This document shows, one piece after another, positions 1 through 10,522 of a stretch of DNA of 64,000 nt. Under the pieces are notes generated by a model. That model was not told the DNA's origin. It worked only from the letters and a program-made list of their open reading frames with translations, and did not search any database. Source of the stretch: Micrasema longulum (taxonomy: Eukaryota; Arthropoda; Insecta; Trichoptera; Brachycentridae); contig JAGVSM010001409.1 of NCBI GenBank assembly GCA_022494885.1, positions 558,001 to 622,000 on the forward strand. Direction: 5' to 3'. Position numbers and translations under genes: made by a program. The stretch's first letter is position 1. Every line of letters starts with the position of its first letter.

Positions 1-206
1 TGTGAAATATGAACACAATAATAAAGTCGCTGTAAACGAAGTTCAAAATGGCAACGTTCGGATTACAAGCTTACTACAACTTTTTTGTCTAAAATACAAA
101 ATAAAACAAATATAAACGCAAAATAAAGTAAATGCACGTACACAACTACTCAATTAGTATTCAAGATATTAAACTTGCATAACTGTACATAAAGACCTTT
201 AATCTA

Positions 207-248
207 CCAGTCTGAAGATGCCCATTAGAGGGTGAAAGCGCTAATTGG
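207..248 (+). ncRNA. Hammerhead-ribozyme-like motif in a Penelope-like repeat, copy 1
   Basis: Core elements are in order. Stem I strand CCAGT (207-211) is followed by CTGAAGA (212-218), matching the hammerhead CUGANGA box. Stem II is a short GCCC/GGGT hairpin, with one unpaired U after the box. GAAA (234-237) comes next, then an AGCGCT palindrome (237-242) as a minimal stem III, an A as cleavage-site base (243), and ATTGG (244-248) closing stem I. Minimal hammerheads with very short palindromic stem III, active as dimers, are known from Penelope-like retroelements. The flank to about 365 is shared with the copy at 58116. Activity is inferred, not shown. Confidence 0.5.
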
Positions 249-365
249 TCAAACAAATAAGTGGAAGTGTACCAAGTATTTTAAAATTAATAACTTATAT
301 GCAAATATAAGTTATTACATCATTACGATGGAATTCCATCAAGAATTGTCAATAAATAATTTAAA
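249..365 (+). repeat. Penelope-like repeat flank shared with 58158-58275
   Basis: This segment is nearly identical to 58158-58275. It contains a perfect hairpin (TAACTTATAT...ATATAAGTTA) and a palindromic GATGGAATTCCATC, then diverges after 'aataatttaaat'. It is most simply the end of a retroelement present twice in the window, about 58 kb apart in the same orientation. Confidence 0.55.
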
Positions 366-1239
366 TTAAATACTTAATCTTTGTTTAAAACTACGAAGAA
401 CTAAAAAGACGAAATAATTTTCGGATTTTTTTTTAAACAATAAAATTGGCACACGCAAATCAGTGTTTGATTTATATATGAATATTATAATATGTAGTTA
501 AACAAAATAAACGCTACGCCCACGCGTGTTAAGTTAAAAATAACGTTTTTTTACCGAACATAAACCCAAAAATAAACAGATGAATGAAAACCATACATAA
601 AGTAGGCTACATTTTGAATTGTTTTAACAAGTGTTTATTTTTAATTAAGGAACATAAAAAATGAATCAAAGAATCATTTAACATCTTTGTTTAACGCGTA
701 GGAACACTCACTACTATTTTTTAATATTTACGTATGTAATTTTTTGTAAATTTTCCGTTTTACGATTTTTTCTAAATTATTACTTATTTATCGTTTTTAG
801 AAATTTTGCACGATTTTAATAAATAAACAACACCAAAATATTATACAAAATAATGGTATTACAATAACTCTTATAAATATATGATTCGTGAATTTTATTC
901 TCAATATTTAAAATTACAAGTAGATATGTATATGGTTTCAAAGGATATTGAGACATTAATACTCTTGAGAATAAATACTGTTTCCTAACTGCAGTATGGA
1001 TTTGATTTCAACATATTTTCAGTATTACGATATCATGTAATGGAAATTTTACCATAATTCTTTCCAAATCCCGTGAACTGTTTTTTTTCTCATGATCAAA
1101 ATACGGTGCATGTGGTGAACAAAAGCAGTGCGTGTAGCATCATAGGGATAAGGGGATGCTGCTGCAGATTAAAAATAAATAAATATTTTTTTTAATAAAA
1201 AAAAAAAAAAAAATAGAAAATTTATTTATAAACCCTTAC
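366..1239. other. AT-rich sequence without recognised feature
   Basis: There is no convincing reading frame. A poly(A)-like run at about 1190-1213 sits next to the LINE remnant that begins at 1240 and may belong to another insertion. Confidence 0.6.
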
Positions 1240-2025
1240 GCATTATTACATTCATTTTATAAAAATATATATGAACATTTTTTACATCTTTTTAAAACTT
1301 TGTCTTTTGTTTAGTTTTGTCTGGTAGTTTATTGTATAATTTCAGTCCCTAGTTCATTAGTTTTGATTGTCCTTGTCTTGTTTTAGAAAGTTGTATATGG
1401 TATTTGTCTGATATTCTCGTATTATGTCCATGTTGACTACAATTTTTTACAAGTTTTAGTTCTTCGTCTACAATTACATTAGTGGCATTAGCCATGTTTC
1501 TTTTAATTAGGGAGATGCATTATTTTTTAAATTGCTTATTTTATTTATTTTTTTTTATTTTATTTTATTTAGAAAACATACAGTCATACAAAATCAGTAT
1601 TAAAAACAACAATTTTTTAACATAAAAAGACCAATTAAATTATTATAGATAATTTTTAATGATTCTAGTTGAAAGAGTTCAGTTATATTTAATTGCTTAG
1701 TTTGTTCAAAAAGTTCTCTAGTTGCAGTTAGACAGGGAAGGTCATATACTAACTTTAATAGTTTATTTTGTTGTCTTTGTAGTCTGTTTATGTCATTTTG
1801 ATATCCTGCTCCGCATAGTAGTTGCGTATAACATATTCTAGTTTTTACATAGGCTTCATACATTAGAATTTTTTCCGTTTTTGGAACAAAGTTTTTGATT
1901 TTTAAAAAAATACTCGATAATGTCGCCACTTTGCTAATTAAATTGTTGATATGAATTGTCCATGACAATTGTTTAAATGATTTATTTTCCAAAAACCTTA
2001 ATATGTTCATCGTACTTGTGAAAAA
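1240..2025 (-). pseudogene. Non-LTR retrotransposon (LINE) C-terminal fragment, interrupted
   Basis: Read on the minus strand, 2010 to about 1640 encodes the post-catalytic part of a LINE reverse transcriptase, with the block 'LQRQQNKLLKLVYDLP' and the run-on 'ELFQLESLKIIYNNL'. After a 143-bp intrusion (1496-1638) the same protein family resumes at about 1495-1330 with 'HGHNTRISDKYHIQLSKTR' and 'GLKLYNKLPDKTKQ', which is the typical C-terminal end of jockey/CR1-like LINE proteins. The catalytic YxDD region is absent because the copy is 5'-truncated. A stop codon lies in the second part, so it is dead. The intrusion splitting one protein-like block is the odd feature. Confidence 0.7.
1496..1638. 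repeat. 143-bp direct repeat, copy 1
   Basis: Base-for-base comparison with 2143-2285 shows no difference, including a nine-T run. This copy interrupts a LINE reverse transcriptase fragment. On the minus strand it reads as a short A-rich-tailed unit with '(TAAA)n'-like content. Confidence 0.85.
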
Positions 2026-2082
2026 TATGGTGAGGGGTAATAGCGAGGTGATCCATTGTTATTCAAATGAATATAAAAATCA

Positions 2083-2143
2083 ACAGTATTTTGAGTTAAT
2101 CTTAATTTTTGTAGATAAGAACTGGATTTAACCCCCTTGGGAG
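2083..2143 (+). repeat. Family A repeat, head segment only
   Basis: This is about 60 bp matching the head of the family A element (…tattttgagtt…tagataagaactggatt…), as seen at 8683 and 17316. It is cut off at 'gggag', where the 143-bp repeat begins. Confidence 0.6.
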
Positions 2144-2285
2144 TTTCTTTTAATTAGGGAGATGCATTATTTTTTAAATTGCTTATTTTATTTATTTTTT
2201 TTTATTTTATTTTATTTAGAAAACATACAGTCATACAAAATCAGTATTAAAAACAACAATTTTTTAACATAAAAAGACCAATTAA
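2143..2285. repeat. 143-bp direct repeat, copy 2
   Basis: Identical to 1496-1638, offset by 647 bp. Here it abuts the broken end of a family A repeat at 2143, not LINE coding sequence, so the two copies have different flanks on both sides. Confidence 0.85.
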
Positions 2286-2543
2286 GTTTTCATAAATTAA
2301 AAGATATAAACATTAAATGTGACAAAAAATAAAAAATAAATAAGAATTTAAGTGAAAAAAAAGATAATTGTTGACATTTGCGTTTTCCATGGAGGTAATA
2401 AATTAAAATAAATAAAAATACCGAATGTACACTCCGAGCCATCCACGCACACACATGAACGCACATATAAAACATATACAAACATATACATTACATGCGG
2501 CACATATGCATAGCATAAACCACTCAAGATGTACATTCAGCAA
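2286..2543 (-). other. Probable 3' UTR of the LINE fragment at 2544-3230
   Basis: Non-coding sequence downstream of the LINE stop, with GT-rich alternations on the minus strand. No clear A tail was found before the 143-bp repeat. Confidence 0.35.
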
Positions 2544-3230
2544 CTATCCCAAATAATCGACCCCATGAAGAAATTTTCTGTACAAATGCAACGTGCAGTT
2601 AAAAATGTCTACATCAATACTGAGTTCGTTATAATTTCTACAGGTGCGTCTAATGAATGAATTCGAGGTATAATTGTTTTTACAAGTTGGTACATAAAGG
2701 GAATTTAATCTAGTATAGCGAAGAGGACAACGGAAACCAATATTTTGTAAAAGATACGGCGAATCAACTATGTTATTGAGAATTTTGAAAAGAAAAATTA
2801 AATCATATCTAAGGCGCCTTTTTTGTAGTGATTCTATATTAAAATTGATCAAAGATGCGCTGTAATCATTTTCAATGTTACCAAAACGATATTCCAGGCT
2901 CCTTATAAATTTCTTTTGAATGTTTTCAATTTGATTAATATATACATTATATTGAGGGGACCATACTAATGAAGCGAATTCGAGTTGACTTCGCACATAA
3001 GTATAGTAAAGAAGTTTTAATGTATTTGGTGATGAGAATGGCTTGGAGATTCGTAAGATAAACCCTAGAAGTCTGTACGCCTTATCTACTATTGTATTTA
3101 TGTGATCTCTAAATAAAAGCTTATCATCCATCAGTACACCCAAATCTCTCGCTTTCATTGAACGATTGACAATTTTCCCAGATAGTTTGTAGTCAAATAG
3201 TATACTTTTTTTCTTTCGAGTAAATGACAT
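2544..3230 (-). pseudogene. LINE reverse transcriptase C-terminal fragment (228 codons)
   Basis: This open frame covers the thumb and C-terminal region of a jockey/CR1-like non-LTR retrotransposon protein. Diagnostic blocks are 'RDLGVLMDDKLLFRDHI' near the start, 'FASLVWSPQYNVYINQIENIQKKFIR' in the middle, and 'FKILNNIVDSPYLLQNI' followed by 'RYTRLNSLYVPTCK' toward the end. The YADD catalytic block would lie upstream and is missing, so this is a 5'-truncated copy. It is uninterrupted, so insertion is relatively recent. The nearby minus-strand fragment at 26463-26663 belongs to the same protein family (FKLLNNVLDSPDLL). Confidence 0.85.
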
Positions 3231-4302
3231 GACATTATGATGTGCAAGGTTAACATTTGTTTCAACGGGATGTTTATTTACTTGTTCACTTAAAAAACAA
3301 TGATCTAGTAATCAAGTTGATATGTTTATAATATGTAATGATCTGGTGGAATGTTTCGGCTGTAGCCTGTTTTAGGAGCTTCTCCGCATTTGCTCTGGTG
3401 ACGAGGAAACCACAGAAAACTTGTCAGGAGAAGGCGGACTGTTGTCATTCGTCAACAGACCTTCCGATCCACTTTAAGAGTGTTCGGCATTTCGTGTCCT
3501 GCTATCATTTATACCTTTTATTGTTTTTACTGTATTTATCACTATAATATTACCTCTCTTGACAAGTCCTCATGACTAATCACTATATGAACATCATGTA
3601 AATCCTCATTTAGACTTCTGCATCGCGTTTTAAGTTGCATTATTTGTAAAATAAAAAGGGGCAATGCATCAACAGATGGGAGACATCTTGGGACGTAACA
3701 TCATCTCCATCGTATTGATCTCAGATATCTTGAATCTGTGCAGGTAGCTCATAAACCCACTTCTTGGAATATATTAATATAAAAATATTTCAGCGAGTGA
3801 TAGTGAATCGCTTCGCAGTTGCCTCTAGCTTTGTTATCAATGGGTGCGATGCCCTTCATGTGTAGGTAGGGTTATAGAACCCACCACACACATCATACCT
3901 TCGTAGATAGATGCAATAATAACAAACATGGGAAATTTATTTACTAAAAATTGCCTCTGGTTCAATCGACTGTCCTGAACTACTATGCAAACTTTCAATC
4001 AATGTTCCTTCCAAAGTTTTAAGAAATAACCCTCTTCTTCACATACCTCTTGTTTCATCTAATTATAGGCAAAATTCATATTTATGGCGAACTTTTAATA
4101 ATTTTAATGTAATAATGAAATCATTTAACATATATTTATTTGCAAATAATCTTAATGACGTACGGCGTTTGCTTTCGAAATAATTCGTAGTATTTATTCT
4201 TTTCTTTTGAATTTACATGAAATAACTATTCATTTCATGTTCGAGAATCTTTTTTAACTTACTGTGATGCTACTTGTGAAAACCTGTAATTGGCTTATTT
4301 GT

Positions 4303-4335
<33 letters not shown>

Positions 4336-4512
4336 AGATAATTATAGCTGTTTGTTATCCAAATAAATAAAACATAGTGCATTATACTATTTAAAGGATA
4401 GAAGAACTCCGTTTATCCGAACTCCAGCCACCGATTGCCAATTATCCGGATCGGTATCACGAAATAAAAAAAGAAGATTTTTAAATCCATCAATCAATAT
4501 ATCTATATATCA
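3231..4512. other. Unassigned sequence with an (AT)n tract
   Basis: No family was recognised. A moderately GC-richer patch at 3340-3500 and another at 3660-3900 do not encode a recognisable protein. Near 4405-4460, 'cgtttatccgaactcc' and 'attatccggatcgg' faintly resemble the ends of pogo/Tigger-like DNA transposons, too weakly to call. Confidence 0.5.
4309..4335. repeat. (AT)n microsatellite
   Basis: Uninterrupted alternation of A and T. Confidence 0.95.
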
Positions 4513-4761
4513 GTGGCGAATGGTGGTTTTAATAATAGCACTACGAATTTAGTCGATATTAAATATTCAATTGAAATGTCGACTGGCCGAATTGCTCTAG
4601 AAATTAATAGTGCTAAAAACGGCCGCGTCGAGCACCATATGTCCTGCATTATGACGCATGAAAGTAAATGGTCTTATGACAAAAGTACCATCTCAAAGAA
4701 AAATACTCCTAAAGAAATAATGTTTGAAATACTGTTTTCCAAATCAAGAATCTTCAAATAA
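4513..4761 (+). other. Unrecognised 82-codon open frame
   Basis: The frame begins at a non-ATG codon in the given reading and encodes a basic, S/N/K-rich peptide with no signal peptide, transmembrane segment or motif I recognise. It follows sequence with faint pogo/Tigger-like ends, so a transposon remnant is possible, but chance is just as likely. Confidence 0.15.
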
Positions 4762-5094
4762 TTTGTGTAATCTGCAAGTTTAATCTAAGAGAAAAAACCC
4801 GCACTGGGGTTAGGACATTCAAAACACAGTATACTAATTTGTATGAAAAAATAAGCTGGAATAATCGGCTAGTTTCTTGGCTCACCGCAGGCGCTGGGCG
4901 CGCTTTATTAATATTTATATTTATATTAGGATAAAGATACAAACGGTGGAAATGATTAAAAATAATTGGTAATTATTTATTTGTTTTTCTGTAAATAAAA
5001 TTACAGTAAAACATAATTATGGTTAGTCAAATATAATAGTAAGCTGCGCATAATCGCTTCTATACACGGTTCGCCTCTGCTATATATATATCCA

Positions 5095-5190
5095 TACTAT
5101 CGACTACTTATTTATTTTTTATACTACCATTATAAGTTCGAAATTGTGTTTGTTTGTTTGTGTTTCCTTCACGTCTTAACGGAGCGCCCT
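5095..5190 (+). repeat. Lepidopteran RTE/Helitron-like repeat head
   Basis: 'atactaccattataagttc' is followed by a run of 'gtttgtttgt' and 'ccttcacgtcttaacgg'. This order is typical of a very common repeat of butterfly and moth genomes. The rest of the element is lost. Confidence 0.5.
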
Positions 5191-5244
5191 ATATAGATCG
5201 CCGGAGATGTGAAAAGTAAAAAAAGTAAAAAGTAAAAAAGTACA

Positions 5245-5510
5245 GTGAAAAATATATCAACAATGAGCAACATTATTTAAACATGAGTGGTCGGTAAGGA
5301 GGGATGTTAAAAATAATAAATTTGAAATTAATTGTTGATATTTTAAAAATTAACTTGATTTAGCTATGGTTAGTTTGGTTTGCTTTCCGTTTTGGTTTTG
5401 TAGTAGGATTTTGGATTTCTAAACAGAATAATGATGCTACGTTGCGATGGACTAACAGACTGTCGTATTTTTTTAACAATATTTTTAAATAAGCATGAAA
5501 TTGCGATGAT
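5245..5510 (+). repeat. Dispersed repeat, copy 1 (pair with 11075-11315)
   Basis: Shares 'ctatggttagtttggtttgc' and 'gttttgtagta(a/g)gattttggattt' plus the following 60 bp with 11075-11315 in the same orientation. No coding content. It runs on into the family B repeat at about 5550. Confidence 0.7.
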
Positions 5511-5549
5511 AGCGGTATTATTATTATTTTTGCCGTACGATGACGGGTA

Positions 5550-5790
5550 AATAATATTATTTTACCATGGTTTTTAAATATGCATATTTGAATTGCCTGA
5601 AAACGAGACGTTCGCGCCCTATGGGACAAACGTCACGTATTTCGTTACCGCGCCTTGTACGCAATCTTTGTTAGAAGCACATTTGGCAGGCATGACGTGT
5701 GACATCAGAGTGACGAACCCCAACTGAGGGCGATTATGTATGAAACATTGATGGTTATAATATTAGAATCGTAAAAATCCGCTAAGAACA
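5550..5790 (+). repeat. Family B repeat, copy 1
   Basis: Contains 'gaaaacgagacg', 'tatgggacaaacg', 'ttagaagcac', 'catgacgtgtgac' and an end 'cgtaaaaatccgct'. The same blocks occur in the same order at 25865-26140 and 52770-53030, so this is an interspersed non-coding repeat. Confidence 0.75.
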
Positions 5791-6207
5791 CTTACATGGC
5801 TTGGGTCTATTAAGAACAATGTCATCAATTACAGGAGAGTAATTATTTTGTGACAATTTTGTGGAACTGTTTGACGCCTTTGATAACAAATATTAATAAA
5901 AAAAATTACCAGACATGTCTGTGTGTGTATAAAATAGTTAAATGTACATTTTTTTAATGACGTCGACCGTTTACAAAATGGTGCCAAAAAATATGAAATT
6001 TGATAATGGTCGTTTTAGATCCAAGCCACAGATTTAATAAATGTTCAATGCTATTACCGATTTGTGGGAAAACCCTATTACGTATTTAAATTCGAAATGA
6101 TAATATTCCAAGAATTTTAATAATCAAACTTCTTATTGTATTTCATAAGTAACATGCAAATATGATTAGTCTAACATCAAATAAGTATTAATATTACTGT
6201 TATTACT

Positions 6208-6405
6208 ATCGACCTCGTGGTGTAACGGTCAGCGCGTTTACCTACCATGCAAGAGGTCTTGGGTTCGATTGCAATGTAATATTTATTAAAATATATATCA
6301 TAATCCTTGGACTGGCACCTGAAGCGTAAGACTGATCATATTTCCTTCAAGTAACGAAAATGATCAAGATACGCTGCGATTGGTGTACGTGTAGTGTTAA
6401 GAGTC
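6208..6405 (+). repeat. tRNA-derived SINE (SINE-1), 5' part
   Basis: An A box-like 'tggtgtaacggtcagcgcg' and a B box-like 'gggttcgattgc' sit 40 bp apart, giving the internal RNA polymerase III promoter of a tRNA-like head. The body (…'ccttggactggcacctgaag'…'gatcaagatacgctgcgatt') recurs at 7835 and at 57445 on the other strand. The SINE tail seems displaced to about 6880-6920. Confidence 0.8.
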
Positions 6406-6880
6406 CATTATCGATGATACACACGTGCTTAAACGTTTCACTTGAAATAGTGTGATGACTGAAGAAAAGAATGTCATCATTTTCTATAGAATTCAATAAA
6501 ATATTATAATGCAACTCTAACAGTATTGCACATAAATTGTGAGCATCGTTCTGCAGTACATTCACATCGTCCCTACCATGAACAAATGCACAACAAAGGA
6601 ACGTGGTCTATAAAGAGACCACAGGACGCAACGCCAGTCAGTCAGCCCAACAAGTTCAGTTCAGTCAGTCAGTCCAGATCGACAAAGTCACTCAGTTCCA
6701 GCATGTAGTTCAAGTGCAGTCTCTTCAACTCCTAATCGCCGTAACACTCGTGCGATGCAATTGATTATTTATTCGCCATGTAATAAATAAATATCAAACA
6801 GCAACCTCGTGTCTTTTCTGTCAATCCCTAACTGGAGTAGGAGCTTTAACCGTCAGGAACCTAAATCCTACATACCAATG
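6406..6880 (+). mobile_element. LTR-like segment splitting SINE-1 (tentative)
   Basis: Between the SINE body and its 'ggaatgatgatga' tail lies a segment starting TGTTAAGAG. It has a TATA-like 'ctataaagagacc' at about 6607, clustered 'cagtcagt' repeats that resemble an LTR initiator region, and 'gtaataaataaa' as a candidate poly(A) site near 6780. There is no open frame of gag or pol, so it would be a solo LTR. Ends and target duplication could not be fixed. Confidence 0.3.
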
Positions 6881-6925
6881 AACCATTAGGCGCGGAAAAG
6901 GAATGATGATGATTATTATTGCCAT
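6881..6925 (+). repeat. Displaced tail of SINE-1
   Basis: 'gcgcggaaaaggaatgatga' followed by more TGA/ATT triplets matches the tail seen at 8060 and, on the minus strand, at 57430-57450. Confidence 0.5.
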
Positions 6926-7159
6926 TAAAATAAACTTTGAAATAAGCAGTTGAAACATAAATTGTTTCTGTAAATTCTTTTGTTTATATTTACAGTTAGG
7001 AGACGTTTGCTTTTTAATTACTCCTTTTGTTTTTATTTACATAAAGTAGATCTTCTTAAGCCACTCCGGCGCCCGGGGAATCACGTTTCGAATGAAAATG
7101 GTAAGTCTTTACAAAATACAAAAAATAATTAGCATATCATTTTAGATTTGTAATAAATT

Positions 7160-7300
7160 ATTTGTCTGCGTCCGGGCTGGAGAAGAATACGGTTCGAGTG
7201 TGAAATAGAACTAGAATTCTGGGCGAGTGTTTTCGACCCGATGGCTACCCCCCGGTAAAATTCCCGAAAAAGAAAATCAAATGGAGATAAGTCCGCCCAC
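7160..7300 (+). repeat. Degenerate repeat related to 20855-20920
   Basis: 'gtgtgaaatagaac(t/c)agaa' and 'gacgagtgttttc'-like blocks recur at 20855-20920 and more weakly at 35840-35920 and 7700-7830. The family is unknown and non-coding. Confidence 0.4.
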
Positions 7301-7834
7301 AGTGTAGTGGTTCGATAAAAATCTCTAGAAATGGATGTATTTGTCTACAAACATTTGTACGTGATCAAAATATTATTAAATGACATCGTATTGCATATAA
7401 AAATTAACAACTCTTTAATTAAAACAGTTATTTATATTTATTTGTCCAGGGCTTAGAGTAAGACTCGCCACTAGTTTATAAAGTCGCCCACACGGAGAAA
7501 AACCATTCTGTGATTATTAACCACGAGTTTAGATACATATTACAGCAATACAACGGGCCGTAGGTACTCGGGTCGAGAATTGCAAGCGCAAACCAAAATC
7601 ACCCGTTACGCGTTTGTTGTTAAGCTAAAAACCAAACCAAAAATTTGGAACTCTTGTGTTCTATGCAATAGAGCTAAAGGGTTTCTTTAGTGAATTGTTA
7701 CTCTGAGGTCCAGGCGGATGAAGAATACAGCTCTGTGTGCAAAATAAAGCCATAATCCATGACAAGTAATAAATAAATAAATAAGTGTTTGCAACTTCCG
7801 GAAAAATCCGAAAAAAGGAAATCGAGTGAATAAA

Positions 7835-8085
7835 CTTTTGGTTGCGTAGTGGTTGGCGCGTTCGCCTACCATTTTTGACGCCGTTTGTTCGATTCTTGGC
7901 TTGGTGGACGAGAAATATTGATTTAAAAGGTTGTTCATACTGCAATATTATTTTTTTTCTGGAGCGTAGAACTGATCACCTTACTTTTATGTAACAGATG
8001 ATCGAAATACGCAGCATTTGGTTTTAAAATGCAGTGCCTTACGCTTTACCGGGTGCGGAAAAGAGAATGATAACGATCATGATTT
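7835..8085 (+). repeat. SINE-1, second copy
   Basis: A box-like 'tagtggttggcgcgttcgcc', B box-like 'gttcgattcttggc', body ending 'atgatcgaaatacgcagc', and tail 'gtgcggaaaagagaatgata'. The order matches 6208-6405 plus 6881-6925, which is why an insertion is suspected in that copy. Confidence 0.8.
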
Positions 8086-8490
8086 GTCTACAAACATTTG
8101 TGCATAGTCAAATTATTGTTTAATAACATTGTCTTGAAAATTGAGGTTAATAGTTCTTATCATCATGTAATATGTAAGTGTTGATTTATATTTATAACAA
8201 TTATTATTTAATAACATTTCGATTGTGCTCCAGTGAACACGTAATCCCACGCCAAGCACGACAGGTCGTGTCTTTTTTGATATGGTATTTTGTTTTTTGT
8301 TTTTTTTGGTACAGAGTCTTCATTCAAGAAAATACACATTATTACAATATTAATACATTGTAAACAGAAAAGAAAGTATTAATGATATTTTGTCCCGATA
8401 AACTATTAAATAATAGTTTGTCATCGGGTTTGTCAGATTTAATTAGGAATCAAATTAAAGAGTACAGACATAATATTGTACACACATAAA

Positions 8491-9394
8491 ATAATTTACA
8501 TATCGCCGTTGAACATCAAATATGGGCCATGTGACTCGGAGCACATTCTGAGAAAATCGATAAAAACGATTTAAAAAAAAACCAAACCGAAAATAACACT
8601 TCTGTGTGTAGACGAAGTAGGAAAAATACAAAAAAAAAAAAATAATAGATTGATTTAAAATATTAATTACTTTAACAACAGTATTTTGAGTTTGTCCAAA
8701 TTTTTGTAGACAAGGACTGGATTCAACTCCCTGGGAAGCTGTTTATATTAACATATTACAACAGAGATGAAGAACATTTAAGAGAAGGTAATATTGAAGT
8801 CTAGGCATCTACAGGGCTTACGACCTGTCAATGGCTGGTTTAAGTGGCCACTTTACGCACTGTGTAACATTCACCATTCTGCTCATATTTGATAAGGTAA
8901 TGTAGAAGTCTAGGCATCTACAGGGCTTATGACCTGTCAATGGCTGGTTTAAGTGGCTTTTAAGTGTTGATAAATTACCTGGTCCATTAAGAAGTATAGA
9001 AATTGAAAAAATAACATTTTCAGGCGTTGCCTAGTATGTAGGTGAAATAATTCAATTAGATGAATTTCACCAGCATAAATAAAGGTTTCAGCTCTTTAAC
9101 TTCACAAACATCAACAGATGGAAGAATTGAAGGAATATAGATGTTCTAATATAGGCAGAATGGTGAATGTTACACAGTGTGTAAAGTGGCCACTTAAACC
9201 AGCCATTGACAGGTCATAAGCCCTGTAGATGCCTAGACTTCTATATTACCTTCTCTTAAATGTTCTTCATCTCTGTTGTAATATGTTAATTAATTAATTT
9301 ATGCCAAAAAGTCGTATTTTGATGATTTTCTCAGAATGTGCTCGAAGTCACATGGCCCATATTTGATGTGCAACGGCGATATATTATTTTGTTT
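8491..9394. mobile_element. Palindromic (foldback) element with a family A repeat inside
   Basis: Outer arms 8491-8571 and 9311-9394 are inverted copies sharing 'catatttgatg', 'gagtcacatggcc' and 'attttctcagaatgtgct'. Inside them lies a family A element (about 8683-9295) that has its own inverted arms. The result is a palindrome of palindromes about 0.9 kb long. No open frame is present, so it is a non-autonomous DNA element. Confidence 0.7.
8683..9295 (+). repeat. Family A repeat, longest copy
   Basis: The head 'caacagtattttgagtttgt' is followed by a left arm (8745-8960), core with 'caggcgttgcctagtatgta' and a right arm (about 9140-9295) that is the reverse complement of the left one. The left arm carries a partial internal duplication (8788-8851 repeated at 8896-8958). 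Inverted arms suggest a MITE or foldback element. Confidence 0.8.
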
Positions 9395-9395
9395 T

Positions 9396-10480
9396 TGATT
9401 CTTTTAAAAATAAATCTTTTCTATTAAGAAGATAGAAAAGAAAAAAACTCAACAAAACTAGATAAAATGGTTTTAAATATATATTTTTTAAAGTAGGAAA
9501 ATAGAGAAAAATAATATAATTAAAATTACAGAATAGCCATTTACTTAAATAAAGTTAAAACATTAAAAAAAATATAAATCGTGGGAATACTGGCAAAAAA
9601 CGTTAACTCGAAAATATGCGGACTTTACTTAATTATGCAGTTTTGTAAAGTTTTTGACGCTCTACAAACTGGCAAAATACACTGAGTCATATTAAATTTC
9701 ATATATCTGTAGTTTTAAAAACAAATTTAAGGTTAAGTCGTATACCAGGTATTTTATTCAGGCTAAAAGCTTTAAATAATTTAATATTTACTTAATATAA
9801 AATAAAAAAAAACAGAAAAATTAAAAACATGTTCTTAAATGCGCACTTAACATTTTACTTTATTTAAATAAGTCGTAAAAGAGTAAAATTGGAACAAAAC
9901 TTAAATGCTTGAATTCTCAAAACAGGGATTTGAGAGTTTTTTTCTTTTGCCCACGATATATACATGCATAAATTGTGGGTGCTCATAAATGTAACCAAAA
10001 CCAGATAAAAAATAAAACAAAGAACGTTCGTTTTTTTATTTGTGCTTTTCGCCTTATATGTATTTTTATACATATAAAAAAAGGATCTTTTTTTAAAACG
10101 TTGTCACTAAATTAAAAAAAAAAAGTGTCATTTGCGTAGGTACTACTTGATTTGTTTAGTTTTAATAACGGTTGACACCTTTAGGAAAACTCGATGCAAA
10201 CTCTAATTACCTTTGCTTTGAGCTCTTAAATATTCGCGCAGAATATTTAATAGTAAAAAGGTATGTACTTAAATTATACGCTTAAACGTGTAGCGAAGTT
10301 GTAAATAAAGCAAAGTCGTCGAGTTTATTTGAAGGTAATGCAAAGTTGGACGTGAGCAGAGAATGTGACTTTAGCATGTTTGCAACTGTATTTTGAGCAA
10401 AGCGTGCCGTTGTTACATTACATCCTTGTTTTGTGTCTGTTTTATTTATTTATTGTTGATAGAGTCTTTATTTAAAAAAA
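9396..10480. other. AT-rich sequence without recognised feature
   Basis: No family was recognised and there is no convincing open frame. A stretch near 9880-10080 resembles the sequence around 54750-54950 on the opposite strand ('gaattctcaaaacagggatt' and its inverse), so an unnamed dispersed repeat is likely. Confidence 0.45.
9590..9925. repeat. Dispersed repeat, inverted partner at 54785-55095
   Basis: Blocks such as 'cgttaactcgaaaatatgcg', 'aaaatacactgagtcatatt', 'taagtcgtataccaggtatt' and 'ttctcaaaacagggatttga' reappear reverse-complemented at 54785-55095. Confidence 0.65.
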
Positions 10481-10490
10481 ATATACATTG

Positions 10491-10520
10491 TAACACATAA
10501 GTGTACTAGCTTATGTGTTA
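10491..10520. repeat. Perfect 11-bp hairpin
   Basis: TAACACATAAG and its exact reverse complement are separated by 8 nt. It lies just before a sequence similar to a retroviral-type primer-binding site. Confidence 0.8.
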
Positions 10521-10522
10521 AA

